Below are positions 18,805 to 28,321 of a DNA stretch of 64,000 bases, piece after piece. Numbering within the stretch: position 1 is the stretch's first letter; each line of letters opens with the position of its first letter. Both the position numbers and the translations under genes were made by a program. A model generated the notes under the pieces. It saw only the letters and a program-made list of their open reading frames with translations. It was not told the origin of the DNA and ran no database searches. Source of the stretch: Clostridium acidisoli DSM 12555 (GTDB lineage Bacteria > Bacillota > Clostridia > Clostridiales > Clostridiaceae); NCBI RefSeq assembly GCF_900176305.1, contig NZ_FWXH01000002.1:186001-250000 (forward strand), read 5' to 3'.

Positions 18805-20863
18805 AATTAAAACCAATTAGCTTCCCTATTTGGAATACTAAAACTGAAGTTATCCAAGCAACTACACAAGTATATACTACAGTAATAAATGCCCACTTTC
18901 CTGAATTTGTTTCCCTTTTTATTGCACCTATCGTGGCAACGCATGGCACATAAAGAAGTGTAAAAACCATAAATGACAATGCTGAAAGTGGAGTAAATGC
19001 ACCATGAATTGCGGTAATAAGTTTACTACCTTCCTCAACGCCATAAATTGTTGCCATGGTTCCAACTACGGCTTCTTTCGCTACAAAACCTGTTATAAGT
19101 GCTATACCTGCTTGCCATGTACCAAAGCCTGCTAGTACAAATAATGGAGCTATAGCAGCACCTATCATTCCAACTATACTATCTTTTGATCCTGGTGCTA
19201 CTCCAAATGGTAAATTTGAAAGTACCCATATAAGTATAATAGAAGCTAATATTATAGTCCCTGCTTTTTTAACAAAGGCCCCTGCTTTTTCCCACATGTG
19301 TATTAATGTACCTTTAACAGTTGGTACACGATATGGTGGCAATTCCATTATAAAATATGAATCCTCCCCTTTAAATACAGTGCTGCTGAAAAATTTACCC
19401 ATAATAATTGCTACTAAAATACCTAACACATACAGCCCAAAAACTATAATTCCACCAGCATTAAAAGGTCCAATTTTTGTATTTGAAAAAAATGCACTTA
19501 CAAATAATGCATAAATTGCAAGTCTTGCAGTACAAGACATAAACGGACTAATTAAAATAGCTACCATTCTATCCTTTTTGCTCTCAAGTGTTCTTGCAGA
19601 CATTACTCCAGCAACGTTACAACCTGTCCCAATTATGAGTGATACAGCTGTTTTTCCATGAAGGCCTATTGCATTCATAAGTCTATCCATTACATAAGCT
19701 GCTCTTGCCATGTATCCACTGTCTTCAAGTATTGATATTAAAAGATACATTATAATAATCATTGGGGTAAATCCAAGTACTGAACCAACTCCACCTATTA
19801 AAGCGTCTACAAAGAATGACTTAACTAAATTTGGTGCGCCAAGATATGTTAAATTATTTCCAACCCAGCCACCTAAAAAATCAAAAAACCTTCCAACAAG
19901 ATCCGTCAGTATTCCATTACCAATAGTCATAGTTATTTGATACATAACAAACATAATAATAGCAAATATTGGAATACCAAGCCATTTATTAGTTACTATT
20001 GAATCAATTTTATCAGAAAGCGTTTTTTTATTACTTTCACTACTTCTTTTAACTGATTGCTTTACAACGCTGCCAATAAATTCATATCTTTTATCAACAA
20101 TAAATGCATCTACATCATATCCAATTGATTCTAATAATAAATCATTACTCTTTTTTAATTCAGCCTCTACATTAGCTGTATTTTCTTTTTCATGTATGTA
20201 CTTTTTTATAAATTCATCATTTTCTAGTAATTTTATTGCAGTCCAGGAGGTCGGATATTCTAATTTTATGTTATTATTTTTAAAACTATTTTCAATTTTT
20301 TCAACATGTTTTGCTACTTCCGTACCGTAATCAATCTTGTATTTATGTACTCTATTTTCTTCATGTTTTTCACCTAAATTTATGGCTGCTATAACTAATT
20401 CCTTAATTCCTTCTCCCTTAACCGCTGTAGTTGGAACTACTGGTATATTTAAAAGTTTCGATAATTTTTCCACTTCTATTTTTATATTCTTGTTTTGGGC
20501 TTCATCCATCATATTTAGTGCCAAAACAACCTTAACACCAGTTTCTAAAATTTGAGTTGTTAAATATAAATTTCTTTCAACATTACTTGCATCAATTACA
20601 TTTACCACAACATCTGGATTCTCTTTAAGTATGAAATCACGTGCTACAACTTCATCTTCTGAGTATGCGCCTAAACTATAGGTGCCAGGTAAATCTACCA
20701 CCGTAATGTTTCTGCCTTCAGCAGTCATTTTTCCTTCTTTTTTTTCTACTGTAACACCTGGCCAGTTTCCAACATGTTGTTTTGCTCCAGTTAAGTCATT
20801 AAACAAACTAGTTTTACCACAGTTGGGATTACCTGCTAATGCGAATACTAAATCTTTACTCAT
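18803..20863 (-). CDS. feoB: Ferrous iron transporter B
   Basis: A 686-residue GTP-dependent Fe(II) importer. The N-terminal G domain has GNPNCGKTS (G1, near 12), DLPGTYSL (G3) and NMMD (G4), followed by a helical GDI region to about 270. The C-terminal membrane part has two Gate domains, with IGTGCNVAGVMSARTL and CTARLAIYALFVSAFF as conserved segments. The length is near normal for clostridial FeoB. It lies 20 bases after the second feoA. Confidence 0.95.
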   Translation of the reverse strand: MSKDLVFALAGNPNCGKTSLFNDLTGAKQHVGNWPGVTVEKKEGKMTAEGRNITVVDLPGTYSLGAYSEDEVVARDFILKENPDVVVNVIDASNVERNLYLTTQILETGVKVVLALNMMDEAQNKNIKIEVEKLSKLLNIPVVPTTAVKGEGIKELVIAAINLGEKHEENRVHKYKIDYGTEVAKHVEKIENSFKNNNIKLEYPTSWTAIKLLENDEFIKKYIHEKENTANVEAELKKSNDLLLESIGYDVDAFIVDKRYEFIGSVVKQSVKRSSESNKKTLSDKIDSIVTNKWLGIPIFAIIMFVMYQITMTIGNGILTDLVGRFFDFLGGWVGNNLTYLGAPNLVKSFFVDALIGGVGSVLGFTPMIIIMYLLISILEDSGYMARAAYVMDRLMNAIGLHGKTAVSLIIGTGCNVAGVMSARTLESKKDRMVAILISPFMSCTARLAIYALFVSAFFSNTKIGPFNAGGIIVFGLYVLGILVAIIMGKFFSSTVFKGEDSYFIMELPPYRVPTVKGTLIHMWEKAGAFVKKAGTIILASIILIWVLSNLPFGVAPGSKDSIVGMIGAAIAPLFVLAGFGTWQAGIALITGFVAKEAVVGTMATIYGVEEGSKLITAIHGAFTPLSALSFMVFTLLYVPCVATIGAIKRETNSGKWAFITVVYTCVVAWITSVLVFQIGKLIGFN

Positions 20864-20883
20864 TGCTTACCTCCAATATATAT

Positions 20884-21117
20884 TTATACTTCAATTGCCA
20901 TAACCTTCTGTGCCATACCTCTTCCAAGAACTAATCTCGTTTCCCCAACTTTAATTACCATAGGTCCAACTTGGTTATTTATTATTTCTACAATTGCTCC
21001 TTTGTTAAAACCCATCTCCATAAGTTTTTTACAAATAGCTTCTCCTCCAACAACTCTATCTATTTTAGCCAAGGTACCAACTGAAAAAGCATTAAGTGGC
21101 ATACAAATATTATCCAT
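20884..21117 (-). CDS. feoA: FeoA domain protein
   Basis: A 77-residue SH3-like FeoA protein (MPLNAFSVGTLAKIDRVVGG to TRLVLGRGMAQKVMAIEV). It is thought to modulate FeoB at the membrane. It lies between another feoA and feoB; paired feoA genes ahead of feoB are common in clostridia. Confidence 0.88.
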   Translation of the reverse strand: MDNICMPLNAFSVGTLAKIDRVVGGEAICKKLMEMGFNKGAIVEIINNQVGPMVIKVGETRLVLGRGMAQKVMAIEV

Positions 21118-21133
21118 GCTCGCTGCCCCTTTC

Positions 21134-21370
21134 CTATAATAATTCTACAATAACATCCTTAGCTTCTTTTTTCCTAAGACTTAGATTATACCCCCTTAAT
21201 TGAAGCTCAATTGGATCCCCCATTGGTGCTTTTCCAGATACTAATATTTCTGTACCCCTTACAATGCCCATGTCCATTATCCTTCTTCTAGTTCTACTAT
21301 TAGGATCAACCCTAACCACTTTAACTTTAGAATTAATTTCTACTTCATCTAGACCGATTTCTCTTAACAT
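21134..21370 (-). CDS. feoA: FeoA domain protein, first gene of the feo operon
   Basis: A 78-residue FeoA protein containing SKVKVVRVDPNSRTRRRIMDMG and the typical GAPMGDPIELQLRGYNLSLRK-type SH3 segment. It is the promoter-proximal gene of the operon and lies below a Fur box. The two FeoA paralogues differ clearly in sequence, which suggests separate roles rather than a recent duplication. Confidence 0.9.
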   Translation of the reverse strand: MLREIGLDEVEINSKVKVVRVDPNSRTRRRIMDMGIVRGTEILVSGKAPMGDPIELQLRGYNLSLRKKEAKDVIVELL

Positions 21371-21446
21371 TACAACACCACCTAAATATTTTTATCGATA
21401 ATCAGCATCAGTATAATATAAAAATAAATGCTTATTTAAAGCATTT

Positions 21447-21465
21447 GATATTGATTATCATTATC
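21447..21465. promoter_or_regulatory. Fur box upstream of the feo operon
   Basis: GATATTGATTATCATTATC matches the 19-bp Fur consensus GATAATGATAATCATTATC at all but two positions. A weaker GATAATCAGCATCAGTAT lies at about 21,395-21,412, closer to the gene. Iron-dependent repression of feoA-feoA-feoB-feoC is expected. Confidence 0.8.
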
Positions 21466-21566
21466 AGTTCAATAATATAAGATTTTAAATGGCTTGTCAA
21501 TAGTTTCTAATATAAATTCTGATTTCATAATATAAATAGATCTATAGCGCTTTTAACAAAAACAAA

Positions 21567-21604
21567 GAGAGCGTTGAATTTAATGCTTAACTCATAGCGC
21601 TCTC
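21567..21604 (-). terminator. Terminator after the aldolase gene
   Basis: GAGAGCG and CGCTCTC form a 7-bp stem; the minus strand then reads into TTTGTTTTTGTT. It ends the glycyl-radical operon. Confidence 0.7.
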
Positions 21605-21627
21605 CCACTCTCTGCTTTAATAACTTT

Positions 21628-22299
21628 CTAATCCCAAGTTTTAATACCTCCACCAAAGGCATCTTCCCAATCTTCAATAAATTTATTTACACTCCACTCT
21701 GTTAAGGGATGATTCATCATAGCTTTTGCAATATCTGGTGGCACTGTTACACTATGAACACCAACTTTCATAAGTTCAAGCACTTGCTGAGCATTTTTAA
21801 AGCTCGCAGCTAAAACCTTAGTGTTTAAATTATATCTATCAATTATGCTTACTAAATCTCTAACAGTATTTACTCCATCACCAGAAATATTATCTATTCT
21901 GTTGACATATGGAGCTACATAAGCTGCTCCAGCTTTAGCAGCAAGAAAACCTTGATGAGCTGTAAAAATTGCTGTTGCTGTAATTTTTTTACCTCTTTTA
22001 CTTAATTCCTTTATAGCTCTAAGTCCTTCAGATGTTACTGGAATTTTAACATAGATATTTTCACGAATGCTACTAATAAAATCCGCTTCTTTAATAATCT
22101 CCTCATATTTTGTGGAGATAACTTGAGCGTGTATTGGAGTTTCTTCCCCTACAATGTCATTAATCTCTTTAATTAACTCAATGAATTTCTTTTTTTCTTT
22201 TGCAACAATAGTTGGATTGGTTGTAACCCCGTCGATTGGTAAAATTGTATAAAGTTCCTTTATTTCATTTACATTTCCTGTATCTAATATAAGTTCCAT
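21628..22299 (-). CDS. Fructose-6-phosphate aldolase (transaldolase-like)
   Basis: A 223-residue FSA/TalC-type class I aldolase. It has the short transaldolase fold, with TTNPTIVAKEKK near residue 26 and the Schiff-base lysine in NIYVKIPVTSEGLRA near 87. LAASFKNAQQVLELM and GVHSVTVPPDIAKAMM complete the family signature. It is the last gene of a three-gene unit with a glycyl radical enzyme and its activase, the arrangement of E. coli pflD-pflC-fsaB and ybiW-ybiY-fsaA. In that setting the likely substrate is a 1-deoxyfructose-6-phosphate-type compound rather than fructose 6-phosphate; this is inference. Confidence 0.88.
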   Translation of the reverse strand: MELILDTGNVNEIKELYTILPIDGVTTNPTIVAKEKKKFIELIKEINDIVGEETPIHAQVISTKYEEIIKEADFISSIRENIYVKIPVTSEGLRAIKELSKRGKKITATAIFTAHQGFLAAKAGAAYVAPYVNRIDNISGDGVNTVRDLVSIIDRYNLNTKVLAASFKNAQQVLELMKVGVHSVTVPPDIAKAMMNHPLTEWSVNKFIEDWEDAFGGGIKTWD

Positions 22300-22317
22300 A
22301 CCTGTGCCTCCTCTATT

Positions 22318-23169
22318 TTAATAACCACCTAAGACTGTTTTTATTCCTCTACCGTTAAATAAAGAAATTATGTTATCTATTTCTTTATCAGAAAGCAGCT
22401 TTAAACAATCCAATTTATATTTCCTACCTAAAGCCTTATATTTAGAGCTTCCATACTGATGAAATGGCAAAATATGCACCTCATTAATATTAAAGTTACA
22501 TAGGTATTCAATTATTTGCTTCATATTTTCTTCTTTTGCTGTGTATCCTGGAATTAACGGAATTCTTGGAATTACTTTCACATTTTTATCCATAATCTTT
22601 TTAAAGTTATACTTCATAAGTTCAACATCTAAGTTCAAAATTTGCTCAGATTCTTCTTTATTCATAATCTTAAAGTCCCACAATACTGTATCTAAAAGCT
22701 CAGTAATTTTATCTAATGTATCCCAATTTCCTACTCCAGTAGTTTCTATAGCAGTGTTTATTCCTAGCTTCTTCAATTCTTTTAATAGTTCAATACAAAA
22801 CTTGCCTTGACAAAGAGCTTCTCCACCAGAAAGTGTAACACCTCCTTCTGTTGTTTCATAAAATATTAAATCTTTTTTTACCTCGTTAATAACTTCTTGA
22901 ACAGTGTATTCTATGCCAATGGTTTCTATCGCACCAGTAGGACAATTTTCAGGTGACCTTGTACATTTTAAGGCACTGCTGCTGCTACACTTAATGCACA
23001 AAACTTCCTTCCTCATTGCCTCATTTTGAAAACTTTGAGATTCAGGGTTTGAACACCATGGACATCTGAATGGACATCCTTTAAAAAAGATCACTGTTCT
23101 TACGCCGCCTCCATCATGGAGGCTATATCTTTGTATGTTAAAAATTGTAGCTGTATTCAAATTGACCAC
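22318..23169 (-). CDS. Glycyl radical enzyme activating protein
   Basis: A 283-residue radical SAM activase. The SAM cluster motif is KGCPFRCPWC near residue 33. A ferredoxin-like insert carries extra cysteines (VLCIKCSSSSALKC, ENCPTGAIE). GGVTLSGGEAL lies near 107. It makes the glycyl radical on the partner enzyme encoded four bases upstream. It starts with an ATG that follows the glycyl radical enzyme stop almost directly, implying translational coupling. Confidence 0.93.
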   Translation of the reverse strand: MVNLNTATIFNIQRYSLHDGGGVRTVIFFKGCPFRCPWCSNPESQSFQNEAMRKEVLCIKCSSSSALKCTRSPENCPTGAIETIGIEYTVQEVINEVKKDLIFYETTEGGVTLSGGEALCQGKFCIELLKELKKLGINTAIETTGVGNWDTLDKITELLDTVLWDFKIMNKEESEQILNLDVELMKYNFKKIMDKNVKVIPRIPLIPGYTAKEENMKQIIEYLCNFNINEVHILPFHQYGSSKYKALGRKYKLDCLKLLSDKEIDNIISLFNGRGIKTVLGGY

Positions 23170-23172
23170 ATC

Positions 23173-25464
23173 CTATAATAAATGTTCAGTTCTGTTTATA
23201 ATGTCATTTTGTATAGATTTATCCAGTTCTATAAAAATTGCACTATATCCAGCAACTCTCACAACTAAGTTTTGATATTTTTCTGGATGTTTTTGTGCCT
23301 CTCTTAAGGTATCTTGTGAAACCACATTAAATTGAATATGCTGTATTTTCAGCCTACTAAAGGCTTGTATATAACCTACAAGTTTTCTTAACCCTTCATC
23401 ACCTTCTAAAGTAGCTGGAGAAAATTTTACATTTAATAAACTTCCATTTGAGGTTAAATAATTATCTAGTTTGCTCACGCTTTTTAAACTAGCCGTAGGG
23501 CCTTTTTTATCTCTGCCTACCATTGGAGATAGTCCTCCATCTGCAAGTTGCTCCTTTGCCATTCTTCCATCTGGCGTAGCACCTACGATCTCTCCTAAAG
23601 GAATATGAGCAGAAACTGTGTACGAACCAGGCTGAAAAATCCCACCTCTTATATTTTTATATTCTGAAACCTTATTGCAATAATAGGATAATATCTCAGC
23701 TCCTAAGTAATCTACCTCGTCCTCATCATTGCCATATTTTATATACTTATTTATAATTCTTTGCCTTAAAACCTCATTGTCTTTCCAATTGTTATTCAAG
23801 ATGTTTACCAATTGCTCAAGAGTCATTTCTTTATTTTCAAATATAAGTTTTTTAATAACATATAAAGAATCGCTTAGATTAGGGCTTCCTATGCCTTGCA
23901 CACCTGAAAAATTGTACATTGCACCTCCTTCTGTTACGTCTTTTCCACTTTCAAAACATCCAGTAATAAAGTTTGATAAGAATGGTATAGGTGCACATTC
24001 CCTATGAGCTTTATCAACTATATTGGAACCTTCCACCATATCTTTAACATACTTTGAAATATTGTCTTTAATTGAAGCTAATAAATCATTAAAACTTTCA
24101 AATCCATGTTGGTTTTCCTTTAAGGTTACTTCCATAATTTTTAACAAATTAAATAAAGCTATATCATGTAGTCCATAGGTTTTCCCTGGAATAGAAAGTT
24201 CAACACACCCAACCACCGCATAATTTCTAGCATTTTTCAGTGAAACACCTCTATTAACATAAGCCATGATATTTGCTTCATCATTAAATACTTGTGGCAT
24301 TCCAGTACCAATTCTAATTGTCTCAGCAGCTTTCATTAAAAATTCTCTTGGGGATTTTTCACTCACTCTAATGCTCAAATTTGGCTGAGGAAGTTTTATT
24401 TCACCAAGAATATCAAGCATAATATAGGATAACTCATTAGTAACATCTCTTCCCATTTCATCTACGCCACCAAGTACAATAGTATATCCTATAGGAAAAC
24501 CAGCAAAGTATTTAGCACTTTCAGTACTCCTTAGTGCTACAATTGTGTTGAATTTTATATAAAGAGCCCTTAGAACTTCTTTCATAAATTCAATATTTAT
24601 ACCTTCTTCCAGTGATTTTTTAAAATATGGATACATATATTGATCGAAACGACCTGGAGAAATAGAACTAGCATTTGACTCATGCTGAAAAATTAAACTT
24701 ATATACCAAAAAAGTTGCACAGCTTCATAAAAACTATCTGGTTTGTCATTAGCTACTTTAATGGTTATTTTTAGGATTTCATTAAGTTCATTTTTTCTAG
24801 CTTCCTCTTTTTCACATATAAGCATAGATTTTATTAGTTCAGCATGGCGTAAAATATAACTTCTTGCTGCCTCCAGTGAAATTACAGATGCCTTATAAAA
24901 ATTATTTTCACTATTTTCTTCTAGCTTTTTCTTAGCAGAAGCAATCATTCCTTTTAAACCATTTTTAAATATTATCTCATAATCAGGTATAATATGTCCC
25001 TGTCCCTTATCAGTTTGATTGATAGCAAATATCCCAGACTTGGTGTCTTCTTTTACATAAGCTGAAATATGCTCTTCACAATAATCTTTTAAAGATTTTC
25101 CTTTCCAATATGGATAGAGTTCATTTTTAAAGTAGCTCTTATCTTCTTCTGATATTTCAAATTTATCCTGTTGTCTTTCTGCAAATAAATCAAGTTCATC
25201 CAAAATCCAATACGGTGACATTTCAGGTGAAACAACTCCTGATCTTGGTTTTACTGTTCTATCACCAACAATTAACTCTCCTGGTTTTATAGTGATTTTA
25301 GTTTTGTCCAGTATGTTTTTGAGTGCCTTTGCTCTTCTTATTATTACAGCTTCACCTTCGGTTTTTCTCCAACTTTCAGTATAAATTTTCGATCTCTCTA
25401 ATGATATTTCTCTTTTTTCTTTAAAAAGTTCATCCTTCAAATACTGAATACGATCACTAAGCAT
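23173..25464 (-). CDS. Glycyl radical enzyme of the PflD/YbiW type
   Basis: A 763-residue glycyl radical enzyme. The active-site cysteine lies in NYAVVGCVELSIPGK near residue 410 and the radical glycine in VVRVAGYSAIF near 737. GCVE rather than the double cysteine of true pyruvate formate-lyase argues against PFL activity. With its aldolase neighbour it resembles E. coli PflD and YbiW. Recent work assigns a YbiW-type enzyme to ring opening of 1,5-anhydroglucitol 6-phosphate; that activity is plausible here but not shown by the sequence alone. Confidence 0.88.
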   Translation of the reverse strand: MLSDRIQYLKDELFKEKREISLERSKIYTESWRKTEGEAVIIRRAKALKNILDKTKITIKPGELIVGDRTVKPRSGVVSPEMSPYWILDELDLFAERQQDKFEISEEDKSYFKNELYPYWKGKSLKDYCEEHISAYVKEDTKSGIFAINQTDKGQGHIIPDYEIIFKNGLKGMIASAKKKLEENSENNFYKASVISLEAARSYILRHAELIKSMLICEKEEARKNELNEILKITIKVANDKPDSFYEAVQLFWYISLIFQHESNASSISPGRFDQYMYPYFKKSLEEGINIEFMKEVLRALYIKFNTIVALRSTESAKYFAGFPIGYTIVLGGVDEMGRDVTNELSYIMLDILGEIKLPQPNLSIRVSEKSPREFLMKAAETIRIGTGMPQVFNDEANIMAYVNRGVSLKNARNYAVVGCVELSIPGKTYGLHDIALFNLLKIMEVTLKENQHGFESFNDLLASIKDNISKYVKDMVEGSNIVDKAHRECAPIPFLSNFITGCFESGKDVTEGGAMYNFSGVQGIGSPNLSDSLYVIKKLIFENKEMTLEQLVNILNNNWKDNEVLRQRIINKYIKYGNDEDEVDYLGAEILSYYCNKVSEYKNIRGGIFQPGSYTVSAHIPLGEIVGATPDGRMAKEQLADGGLSPMVGRDKKGPTASLKSVSKLDNYLTSNGSLLNVKFSPATLEGDEGLRKLVGYIQAFSRLKIQHIQFNVVSQDTLREAQKHPEKYQNLVVRVAGYSAIFIELDKSIQNDIINRTEHLL

Positions 25465-25502
25465 CTATACTCCCTCCCTTCATTTTTTATACTTATTCAT
25501 CT

Positions 25503-25560
25503 TATTTTTATTATTGTTTGGTATTAATGTTTATTGTTTATTATTATTATATATTAATTT
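25503..25560. promoter_or_regulatory. Candidate DeoR-type operator in the divergent promoter region
   Basis: TATTGTTT-like units recur (TTATTGTTTGG, TGTTTATTGTTTA) in a 215-bp region between the divergent glycyl radical enzyme and DeoR genes. Repeats of this kind fit an operator for the adjacent regulator. The rest of the region is AT-rich without clear signal. Confidence 0.35.
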
Positions 25561-25679
25561 TAGCATTATTTCAATATAAAAATGGATTTAGTTCAAGAAT
25601 ATTTATGAGAAATATAAAAAGTAGGATATAATAATATTTAAAGTTCTAAATGTTTTAAAGTTAGAAAGGAGTATTAATT

Positions 25680-26441
25680 TTGTTTGCTGAAGAAAGATTA
25701 CAAGAAATATTAAATATATTAAAAGCTAAAGGAAAAGTTAAAGTTAAAGAGCTTAGTGTAAAATTTGATGTTACAGAAGACTGCATTCGAAAAGATTTAA
25801 AGGTTTTAGAATCTCAAGGTAATTTAAAGAGAACTTATGGCGGTGCTGTTCAAATACGAGAATCTTCTAATGCTTATGATATGCAAGAGCGCTCAGAAAT
25901 AGATGTATCTAACAAAACTATAATTGCTGAAAAGGCATTTAATATAATAACGGATAGGGAAACCATTTTTTTAGACATATCTACTACAAACATCTTATTG
26001 GCAAAACTACTAGCTGAAAGTAATAAACGTGTAACAGTGGTTACTAATATGCTTGAAATATTAAATATACTTTCAAAACAAAATAACATTTCTGTAGTGG
26101 CCACAGGTGGTATATTAAACAAAAACCTTAATGGTTTCACCGGTGCCCCTACTATTGATCTAATATCTAGATATAAGTTTGATAAATGTTTTATTGGAAG
26201 TTGTGGAGTAGATGTATTTGATAGGACCATCACTACATTTGATATAGATGATGGTATAACTAAAAGTTCAATAATTTCATCTAGTAAAAAAACATTCCTA
26301 GTAATGGAAAGCAAAAAATTTCATCTTGATGGAAACTACAAGTTTGCCAAAATAGATGATATAGATTCTATTATTTCTGACAAACTTCCAGATAAAGAAA
26401 TTACAGATGTTATTAAAGAGTTCAATATTAGTATTATTTAA
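25680..26441 (+). CDS. DeoR/GlpR family transcriptional regulator
   Basis: A 253-residue sugar-phosphate-responsive repressor. The N-terminal HTH contains ILKAKGKVKVKELSVKFDVTEDCIRKDLKVLE, and the C-terminal sensor has the GGAVQ-type linker, DISTTN, TGGILN and FIGSCGVD. It starts with TTG after GAAAGGA. It is divergent from the glycyl radical operon and is its likely regulator; E. coli equivalents lack this neighbour. Confidence 0.9.
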   Translation: MFAEERLQEILNILKAKGKVKVKELSVKFDVTEDCIRKDLKVLESQGNLKRTYGGAVQIRESSNAYDMQERSEIDVSNKTIIAEKAFNIITDRETIFLDISTTNILLAKLLAESNKRVTVVTNMLEILNILSKQNNISVVATGGILNKNLNGFTGAPTIDLISRYKFDKCFIGSCGVDVFDRTITTFDIDDGITKSSIISSSKKTFLVMESKKFHLDGNYKFAKIDDIDSIISDKLPDKEITDVIKEFNISII

Positions 26442-26474
26442 TCCTTAATTATGTCAGTGATCTTTTTTAAGCAT

Positions 26475-26523
26475 AACTAACACTCAGGTGGGTCAAGACC
26501 AAAACTCCACCTGAGTGTTAGTT
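26475..26523. terminator. Strong bidirectional terminator
   Basis: A perfect 17-bp inverted repeat (AACTAACACTCAGGTGG and its complement) with a 15-nt loop separates the convergent DeoR and aldo/keto reductase genes. Confidence 0.85.
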
Positions 26524-26528
26524 TCACT

Positions 26529-27551
26529 TTATCTTACATGTTTGGCATAAAATTCATTGTAGTTTTTAAGTTCACGTTTTAAGAGATTTGGTGTATCTAG
26601 TTTATACGGACAATGATTTTTGCAATGTCCACACTCTATACAATTGTTTATTAGATTCATCTTTTCCTTAAAATCATCCTCTAAGAAACCTTCATATGGA
26701 GATCTTCCTAAAAGTAAAGTTATTCTTGCAGATGTAGGAATTTCAATTCCTGCAGGGCATGGAAGGCAATATCCGCAGCCACGGCAGAAATCTCCTGCGA
26801 GTTCTAGGCGATCTTTATTAATAATGGACCACATATTATCATCTAATACTGGTGGGTTTTTTTCAAGAGCAATAAATTCATCTAATTCAGTTTCTCTCTG
26901 TATTCCCCATATTGGAACAAGATTATCAAATTGTCGTAAAAATGTAAAAGTAGATGCAACATTAGTTATTAGTCCACCCGAAAGTGCTTTCATTGCAATA
27001 ACTCCAATATCTCTTTTCTTACATTCTGTTATGAGATTTAAATCATTGTCAGCAGATAAAGAACTTAAAGGAAACTGTATCGTATCATATAACTCAGAAG
27101 TTGCTGCCTCCATAGCATTGTCTATCCTATGATTTGTAATTCCTACAAATCGAACCAAACCTCTTTTTTTAGCTTCTAATAGTCCAGCATAAAGCCCATT
27201 TGGATCTTCAGGGTTGGGAAGCTTTTCCGGATTATGTAACTGAAGAATGTCCACATAATCTGTTTTTAAGTTTTTCAAGCTTGTCTGTAAATGGTTTAGT
27301 AAAGTTTCCTTATCATTTGCATGACTTTTAGTAGCTATTATAATGTCTTTTCGCACATCGCTAAGCGAATATCCTATCTTTTCTTCACTGTCAGAATACA
27401 TTCTTGCAGTATCAAAAAAATTTATTCCATTATCGTAAGCCTTGCGTAAAATCTTTTTAGCATCTTCAAACGAAATTCTCTGTATAGGTAAGGCACCAAA
27501 ACCACTTCTAGTCACCATTAAATTTGTTCTTCCAAGTTTTATTTTATCCAT
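26529..27551 (-). CDS. Aldo/keto reductase with C-terminal 4Fe-4S domain
   Basis: A 340-residue protein. The TIM-barrel AKR domain has the catalytic tetrad residues in FFDTARMYSDSEEK (Asp, Tyr), IIATKSH (Lys) and LQLHNP (His). The C-terminal 90 residues hold CRGCGYCLPCPAGIEIP and NCIECGHCKNHCPY, two iron-sulfur motifs typical of ferredoxin-type AKRs. The substrate is unknown. It is adjacent to a pentapeptide-repeat gene 20 bases upstream in the same direction. Confidence 0.9.
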   Translation of the reverse strand: MDKIKLGRTNLMVTRSGFGALPIQRISFEDAKKILRKAYDNGINFFDTARMYSDSEEKIGYSLSDVRKDIIIATKSHANDKETLLNHLQTSLKNLKTDYVDILQLHNPEKLPNPEDPNGLYAGLLEAKKRGLVRFVGITNHRIDNAMEAATSELYDTIQFPLSSLSADNDLNLITECKKRDIGVIAMKALSGGLITNVASTFTFLRQFDNLVPIWGIQRETELDEFIALEKNPPVLDDNMWSIINKDRLELAGDFCRGCGYCLPCPAGIEIPTSARITLLLGRSPYEGFLEDDFKEKMNLINNCIECGHCKNHCPYKLDTPNLLKRELKNYNEFYAKHVR

Positions 27552-27571
27552 AAATATATACCTCCAACTTT

Positions 27572-28219
27572 TTATTTAATAATGAGACCTAATATGCTGG
27601 AAATAGAAATTGCTTGCATTGGTGTAACTATAACCCCATTAACATCAGCAATATTTACGCCTATACCTTCAATTTCACAGCTAGTAAAATCTATGCCCTT
27701 AAGCTTTGTGAAATTCATTTGAGCCATAAGCAAATTAGACTCCTTAAACTCAACCTTAGAAAACATTGAATTCTGAAAATCTGCAGATCTTAATTGACAT
27801 TGAAGAAATGCAACTTGCTTACAATTAGAATGACTAAAAAAAGCATATTCACCATTACAATTATCAAAAATTACATCTCTTAAAGTGGCTTCACTTAAAT
27901 TAATGCCAATAATTTTACAATTTATAAATTCTACTCTATATACTGAAGCTTCAATGAAATCTACATTTGATAAATCACAATTTTGAAACTTTACATCCGT
28001 AAGATCTATATTTCTAAAAGTTATGTTATTAAAAATAACATTTTTAAATATTACCTGTTTAAACTCTACCCTATTTCCTTGAAGATTTTCTAAAGAACAT
28101 TCACTAATTATTCCAGAAGAAAACATAACTTCATCTATTACATTTTCCCTTGATATGTATATACTATCTAAATCATCATTTATTTTAGGTTTTGCTATTT
28201 TTGTTTTGTTCTTTTCCAT
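27572..28219 (-). CDS. Pentapeptide repeat protein
   Basis: A 215-residue right-handed quadrilateral beta-helix protein. Repeats of the A(D/N)LXX/F type run from about residue 40 to 190 (NVIFNNITFRNIDLTDVKFQNCDLSNVDF). Some members shield DNA gyrase from quinolones, but most have no assigned role. The start follows a GGAGGTAAT. It likely shares a promoter with the aldo/keto reductase. Confidence 0.85.
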   Translation of the reverse strand: MEKNKTKIAKPKINDDLDSIYISRENVIDEVMFSSGIISECSLENLQGNRVEFKQVIFKNVIFNNITFRNIDLTDVKFQNCDLSNVDFIEASVYRVEFINCKIIGINLSEATLRDVIFDNCNGEYAFFSHSNCKQVAFLQCQLRSADFQNSMFSKVEFKESNLLMAQMNFTKLKGIDFTSCEIEGIGVNIADVNGVIVTPMQAISISSILGLIIK

Positions 28220-28321
28220 ATGTAATTACCTCCAAAATAAATTATAGCATATAAGAGTAACAGAAATAAAATTTATAAATATATTAATAATAGTCCATAA
28301 ACTAATACAGGAGGATTATTT

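Noticed and set aside
23173-25464. Annotation as true pyruvate formate-lyase
   Set aside because: The active site is GCVE with one cysteine rather than the adjacent cysteine pair of PFL, and the neighbour is a fructose-6-phosphate aldolase.
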